The notes beneath the pieces are model-generated. The model ran no database searches. It had not been told where the DNA came from and worked only from the letters and a program-made list of their open reading frames with translations. Positions 6,797 to 9,606 of a stretch of DNA of 9,606 nt are shown in pieces. Position 1 is the first letter of the stretch. Every line of letters begins with the position of its first letter. Location of the stretch: assembly GCA_002325785.1 (NCBI GenBank), contig DCSU01000059.1:18377-27982 (forward strand), read 5' to 3'. The stretch is from Bacteroidales bacterium UBA1458. GTDB taxonomy: Bacteria; Bacteroidota; Bacteroidia; Bacteroidales; VadinHA17. Made by a program: the position numbers and the translations under genes.

Positions 6797-7300
6797 AACA
6801 GGATACTTTATTTGTGGTCAGAACATATCTCTTTAGGAGAAATGTCTTTGCAGGATCTGTTTCAACATTTCCAGGTTCGTCTGAAATCCCGAATGGCGAC
6901 CTTTATTGTCCCATGGTCTTTTATGTGTTTTTCAAATTGTGTCCAGCAATTTTCTTTTTGCCTGGACATTTCTCGGACTATTCTTCCTACTGCGTTAGAT
7001 GGTAACTTCAAGAGGTGCTTATATGGAAATGAAAATAGCTGGAAATGTTCCAGCCATTCATGTCCTGACCCCTTAAATGATTCGTTTTGGTTTTGACGGA
7101 CTATGTGGAAATTTAAACGAATATAAACCTATGTTCAATACATCATCCCCAGGTTTGCCCAGAACCACGATCATTTCTGGACAGGGGTAGACCACGCTTT
7201 TGAGGATTTAATGTCTGTGGCGTCATAGGATTTGACTCAATCCAGTGACAACGGGATGGAGCATTAAGTATAGTTCAATTATGTCCAGCTATTTTGGGGG
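6797..7300. other. Decayed region without an intact gene
   Basis: About 500 bases hold no convincing complete gene. The minus strand has an open frame of 88 codons (7128-6865, stop at 6862-6864) that includes HEWLEHFQLFSFPYKHLLKL and VGRIVREMSRQKENCWTQFE. It has no ATG near its start, and the same frame further upstream is broken by several stops, so it reads like the tail of a decayed protein. I do not recognise it. The plus strand also has an ATG frame at 6812-7096, rich in Phe, Cys and Ser and without family features, which is probably the shadow of that remnant. A perfect CTGGAA-ATG-TTCCAG inverted repeat lies at 7039-7053. The right edge abuts the truncated gene at 7301-7555. Confidence 0.45.
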
Positions 7301-7555
7301 TTAATACAGTATGATCTTAAGTGCATAACCATTTAGAATCCTCTCACCTGTAAAAGTCCAATCTACATGATACCAGGATGCAGATATACTGTCCCGGACT
7401 TCTCCCTGGACGCTCCAGACTCCTGACCAGGCATTCAGTACATCATATTCAGACCCTGCTTTGGGGAATTCTGCAGGTGTTGTCTGTGCATGTATTCTGT
7501 TAGTATAAATTAAAAGTGATGAGACAACTATTGCTGTGACACGTAAAGTTTTCAT
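7301..7555 (-). pseudogene. 3'-truncated exported protein (DUF1579/lipocalin-like N-terminus)
   Basis: Only 84 residues remain. MKTLRVTAIVVSSLLIYTNRIHAQ is a clean signal peptide, cleaved around residue 23. It is followed by EFPKAGSEYDVLNAWSGVWSVQGEVRD and VDWTFTGERILNGYALK. The 'L..W.G.W...G' strand followed by 'G.RILNGYAL' is the opening of small beta-barrel exported proteins that normally run to about 150-200 residues (DUF1579 or lipocalin-like; the family is a tentative match). Homology ends in the last few codons and the stop lies in unrelated sequence at 7301-7308. The frame extends upstream to an ATG at 7588, but 7555 gives the normal signal peptide. A full-consensus promoter is intact upstream (7618-7649), so loss of the 3' end looks recent. 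It is divergent from the NTF2-like lipoprotein gene. Confidence 0.6.
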
Positions 7556-7617
7556 TAAGGAGGAATTTGGGTAAATGGCTAAAACCATAATACGTTTTTT
7601 AATAGTGCATGATATAT

Positions 7618-7649
7618 CAAAGTTAGACCTTACTTAAGCCGAAGTCAAA
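7618..7649 (-). promoter_or_regulatory. Full-consensus Bacteroidota promoter for the truncated gene
   Basis: Read on the minus strand, TTTG (7649-7646), 20 bases, then TAACTTTG (7625-7618) match the consensus at every fixed base. The start should fall near 7612, leaving a leader of about 57 bases before the ATG at 7555. Confidence 0.75.
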
Positions 7650-7668
7650 CTTATTTGTTCCGAACTAA

Positions 7669-7720
7669 TGGCAGTAGTCTGGCAGGAACCCAACTTAAAG
7701 ACAGACAATTGGCAGTAGTC
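7669..7720 (+). repeat. 11-base direct repeat between divergent promoters
   Basis: TGGCAGTAGTC occurs at 7669-7679 and again at 7710-7720, a 41-base period (about four helical turns). Both copies lie between the -33 boxes of the two outward-facing promoters, where a shared regulator could bind. That role is inference. Confidence 0.5.
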
Positions 7721-7758
7721 AGAGGGGGTATGACGGCTATGGCAAAATCCTGGTTGGC

Positions 7759-7789
7759 TTGACTTTCATATTACAGGGGCATATCTTTG
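7759..7789 (+). promoter_or_regulatory. Bacteroidota promoter for the SnoaL-like/Dabb operon
   Basis: TTG at 7759-7761, 20 bases, then TATCTTTG at 7782-7789 match the consensus. Transcription should begin near 7795, giving a leader of about 30 bases to the ATG at 7827. AGGA (7818-7821) lies 5 bases before that ATG. Confidence 0.75.
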
Positions 7790-7794
7790 CATTA

Positions 7795-7806
7795 GCCAAT
7801 ATTGGC
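7795..7806. promoter_or_regulatory. Perfect 12-base palindrome at the transcription start
   Basis: GCCAATATTGGC is a perfect palindrome placed at or just after the predicted start site of the rightward promoter. That is a normal position for a repressor operator, but the short symmetry could also be chance. Confidence 0.4.
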
Positions 7807-7826
7807 AATAAAAAAATCAGGACAAA

Positions 7827-8315
7827 ATGAAAAAGAAAACTCCAGCCAGAGCAGGACTCCTGTACAGTGCTGTTCTCATTCTATTGATTTCGCCGCTTCT
7901 TCTTACATGCCGGAATGAGCAGGCGCTTCCAACTCAGGATGAAGCAAAATCAGCAATCTGGGAAAAGATAAAGACTGCAAATGACAAGTGGGCTTCCGGC
8001 GATCCGCTGGGCTTCATGGAATGCGCAGCACCAGATATCATTTGGAGCGATGACCTTGGCGCTCAGAACAGGGTTATCGGTTATGAAGCCCTTAAGATAT
8101 ATCTGGAAGCATTTAAGGGCCAAATCCCTCCACACCAGCATGTACTGATTGATCCGGTATACCAGTTTTATAATGATATTGTGATCGTATCTTATCGTTA
8201 CCAGGGGACTTTCGAAGGAGAAACTGCAGCTCCATGGAAAGTTACGTCGATATACAGATACGCCGACGCTGACTGGTTGTCAGTGCATGAGAACTGGACC
8301 GAAGTAAAACAATAA
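7827..8315 (+). CDS. SnoaL/DUF4440-like (NTF2-fold) lipoprotein
   Basis: This 162-residue exported protein has basic residues, a long hydrophobic run and LLLTC, a lipobox with Cys28. From about residue 40 it follows the NTF2-like SnoaL/DUF4440 pattern. A helix reads IWEKIKTANDKWASGDPLGF. The first strands are APDIIWSDDLGAQ and RVIGYEALKIYLEAF. Then come VLIDPVYQFYNDIVIVSYRYQGTF and a last strand pair APWKVTSIYRYADADWLSVHENWTEV. These folds form a conical pocket used by small-molecule enzymes and binding proteins, and the ligand cannot be read from sequence. Family members are mostly cytosolic, so lipid anchoring points to an envelope role. The gene has a consensus promoter (7759-7789) and a palindrome in its leader. 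The Dabb gene follows 32 bases downstream and is probably co-transcribed. Confidence 0.8.
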   Translation: MKKKTPARAGLLYSAVLILLISPLLLTCRNEQALPTQDEAKSAIWEKIKTANDKWASGDPLGFMECAAPDIIWSDDLGAQNRVIGYEALKIYLEAFKGQIPPHQHVLIDPVYQFYNDIVIVSYRYQGTFEGETAAPWKVTSIYRYADADWLSVHENWTEVKQ

Positions 8316-8347
8316 TCTCCACCTTTCTGCCCCGGAATGTATCCCTT

Positions 8348-8656
8348 ATGAAAGTTACAGATATGATACGACACACAGTGGCCTTTAAACTGATACATCC
8401 CAAAAATACCCCCGAAGAAAAAGTGTTTCTGGATGCCATCGTCAAATTGTCAGCTATTCCCGGGGTTGAGAATTTTGAGCTCCTGAGGCAAATCAGCAGG
8501 AAAAACAATTTTGATTACGGTTTGTCAATGGAGTTCGCAACAGCAAAAGAATATGAGGATTACAACCGGCATCCGGATCATGTTGAGTTTGTAAAAACTT
8601 TCTGGATAACGGAAGTCAGCGACTTCCTGGAATTAGATTACGAACCCCTTAAATAA
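8348..8656 (+). CDS. Dabb (stress-responsive A/B barrel) domain protein
   Basis: The whole 102-residue protein is one Dabb domain, a ferredoxin-like alpha+beta barrel that works as a dimer. MIRHTVAFKLIHP is the first strand with the conserved His. FLDAIVKLSAIPGVENFELLRQIS is helix 1 and strand 2. NNFDYGLSMEFATAKEYEDYNRHPDHVEFV carries the 'Y..HP.H..FV' signature, and the end is TEVSDFLELDYEP. No signal peptide is seen, so it is cytosolic. Known members include plant stress proteins, olivetolic acid cyclase and many bacterial proteins of unknown job. The start at 8348 is chosen as the first ATG; MIRHT at 8363 would also fit the family. It follows the NTF2-like lipoprotein gene by 32 bases. The next gene converges from the right after only 23 bases, with no clear terminator between. 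Confidence 0.87.
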   Translation: MKVTDMIRHTVAFKLIHPKNTPEEKVFLDAIVKLSAIPGVENFELLRQISRKNNFDYGLSMEFATAKEYEDYNRHPDHVEFVKTFWITEVSDFLELDYEPLK

Positions 8657-8679
8657 TGTCTTGCTTATGCACAAAGAGA

Positions 8680-9234
8680 TCACTTAGTCATAAAATCAAC
8701 TGATCGTGGAGCTCCTTTTGAGTCCCAGAAAATATTGTGTTTATAACTGACGATCTCCAGATTTTCAGGAATTACTTCAATTAGAATATAGTTCTTGTCC
8801 CGATCAGGATAATACCGTTTCCACGCCTCAACCCAATATTTGGCTTTCAAATCAGGATCATTGACTAAACGAGCTTTACCCGCTATTGAGACATAACTTA
8901 ATCCTTTTGGTTGATAATAATATACTATGACATTTGGGTTATTTTGAATTTGTTGAGTTTTTCTGCTTCCTTGAGATGTTCCAAGCCAGATCACCCAACT
9001 GTCTTCGATTGGAAATGGAGCCATTGCTCTTGCATGTGGTTTCCCATTTTCATCAACAGTAATAAGAACCCGACAACTTGCTGAGTCTATTATAGTCCTG
9101 GCAGTTCGCAATAGACTATCTTGAGTAATTTCCGGACTTACATTTTCTTCGTTTTCCTGAGCAAGCAAGGAAGAAACGACAAATAAAAGTGCAACAATAA
9201 TGCAGGTTACTTTTAAAAATGATTTTGTCTTCAT
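8680..9234 (-). CDS. Secreted pyridoxamine-5'-phosphate-oxidase-like (FMN split-barrel) protein
   Basis: This 184-residue protein starts with a signal peptide (MKTKSFLKVTCIIVALLFVVSSLLAQ, cleavage near residue 25). The rest is the PNPOx-like split barrel seen in 'general stress protein 26' homologues: CRVLITVDENGKPHARAMAP (54-73), VIWLGTSQGSRKTQQIQNNPNVIVYY (81-106, with the 'S-R-K....I..NP.V' signature), YVSIAGKARLVND (114-126) and YILIEVIPENLEIV (149-162). The fold binds FMN, F420 or haem and usually acts in redox chemistry. It normally occurs in the cytosol, so export is notable. A strong Shine-Dalgarno GGAGGG (9246-9241 on this strand) lies 6-7 bases before the ATG, unusual for this phylum, and a consensus promoter lies upstream. 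It converges with the Dabb gene. Confidence 0.83.
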   Translation of the reverse strand: MKTKSFLKVTCIIVALLFVVSSLLAQENEENVSPEITQDSLLRTARTIIDSASCRVLITVDENGKPHARAMAPFPIEDSWVIWLGTSQGSRKTQQIQNNPNVIVYYYQPKGLSYVSIAGKARLVNDPDLKAKYWVEAWKRYYPDRDKNYILIEVIPENLEIVSYKHNIFWDSKGAPRSVDFMTK

Positions 9235-9282
9235 AATGAGCCCTCCATAAATTTTTAAATCTCAGGTAGTTATTTCAACATT

Positions 9283-9313
9283 CAAAGTTATACCCGAAAA
9301 AAGCCAAAGTCAA
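9283..9313 (-). promoter_or_regulatory. Bacteroidota promoter of the PNPOx-like gene
   Basis: On the minus strand TTG (9313-9311), 20 bases, then TAACTTTG (9290-9283) match the consensus. The -7 box is identical to that of the truncated gene at 7618-7625. The start should fall near 9277, about 43 bases before the ATG at 9234. Confidence 0.73.
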
Positions 9314-9606
9314 TTTTAATTTCGCCACAATCATTTTAAGCTCTGCAACTGATTTTACCTCGGATTTATATACTCAGCTTAGTTCGTTATAGGTGCTCAT
9401 TTTGAATGAATTTTTCACTTAAGGGATTAATCACTTTAAAACTTGGGCGCTTATTTTGAGTATCAGCATAAAATAAATTATATATATTATGTCGGAATAT
9501 ATAAAAACTTATAAATTTACATTCTGAATTTGCATTAATCTATTTAATTAGACAGTAATGTTTGGGATTAAAACCCAGCAGCATCCCAAATACGCCGACT
9601 GAAGGA
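9314..9606. other. A+T-rich non-coding stretch with a terminal inverted repeat
   Basis: No gene is supported in these 293 bases. The stretch is very A+T-rich around 9470-9545. Near the end TTTGGGAT (9561-9568) and ATCCCAAA (9583-9590) form an 8-base inverted repeat with a 14-base loop. It could be a leader hairpin or operator of a gene beyond the window, or chance. Confidence 0.5.

Noticed and set aside
6812..7096. 94-codon plus-strand ORF in the decayed region
   Set aside because: The product is Phe/Cys/Ser-rich with no domain or signal peptide, and the opposite strand carries a more protein-like frame. I left it as part of the remnant.
7557..7637. AAGGAGG followed by a 20-codon ORF (MAKTIIRFLIVHDISKLDLT) on the plus strand
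   Set aside because: The spacing of 11 bases is long, strong Shine-Dalgarno sites mean little in this phylum, and it lies opposite the leader of the minus-strand gene.
1..9606. CRISPR array, toxin-antitoxin pair, restriction or phage-defence genes
   Set aside because: No regularly spaced repeats and no recognisable proteins of these types were seen on either strand.

Overview
The window looks like chromosomal DNA from a Bacteroidota bacterium, probably a Bacteroidales or Marinilabiliales-type organism. The signs are a FucP-type sugar transporter, a PfkB kinase of the kind common in Bacteroides relatives, exported lipoproteins and small outer-membrane beta-barrels, a tRNA without an encoded CCA end, mostly weak Shine-Dalgarno sequences, and four promoters fitting the Bacteroidota pattern (TTG or TTTG, exactly 20 bases, TAnnTTTG). 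This placement comes from sequence features, not from a database match.

Left part (1-3700), visibly G+C-richer and core-like. It holds the 5' end of a DUF4838-type lipoprotein on the minus strand and, divergent from it, a FucP-family MFS sugar transporter. The transporter overlaps by 8 bases a gene for a small exported beta-barrel protein. A PfkB/adenosine-kinase-like gene follows on the minus strand, convergent with the barrel gene. A tRNA-Asn(GUU) gene with its own promoter and terminator closes this part. The lipoprotein and transporter suggest carbohydrate scavenging.

Junction (3678-3876). An exact 26-base copy of the tRNA-Asn 3' end recurs 132 bases downstream, and each copy is followed by its own, unrelated terminator. 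This is the usual signature of site-specific integration into a tRNA gene. No integrase lies in the window, so this is an attachment-site scar or the edge of an island.

Right part (3877-9606), visibly A+T-richer and accessory-like. After about 340 bases without a gene comes a two-gene unit: a 619-residue lipoprotein with a fibronectin-III-like and a propeller-like region, then a 238-residue barrel protein. Next is a decayed stretch (6797-7308) that appears to have cut off the 3' end of an exported-protein gene on the minus strand (7301-7555). A divergent intergenic region follows, with two good promoters facing outward, an 11-base direct repeat between them and a palindrome just downstream of the rightward promoter, by its start site. 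Rightward lie an NTF2/SnoaL-like lipoprotein and a Dabb-domain protein. Convergent with them is a secreted PNPOx-like flavin-fold protein with its own promoter. The last 290 bases are A+T-rich and non-coding.

I found no CRISPR array, intact transposase, integrase, toxin-antitoxin pair or recognised defence system. The best leads are the tRNA-Asn scar, the lipoprotein-barrel pair beside it, the disrupted gene at 7308, and the divergent control region at 7618-7806.
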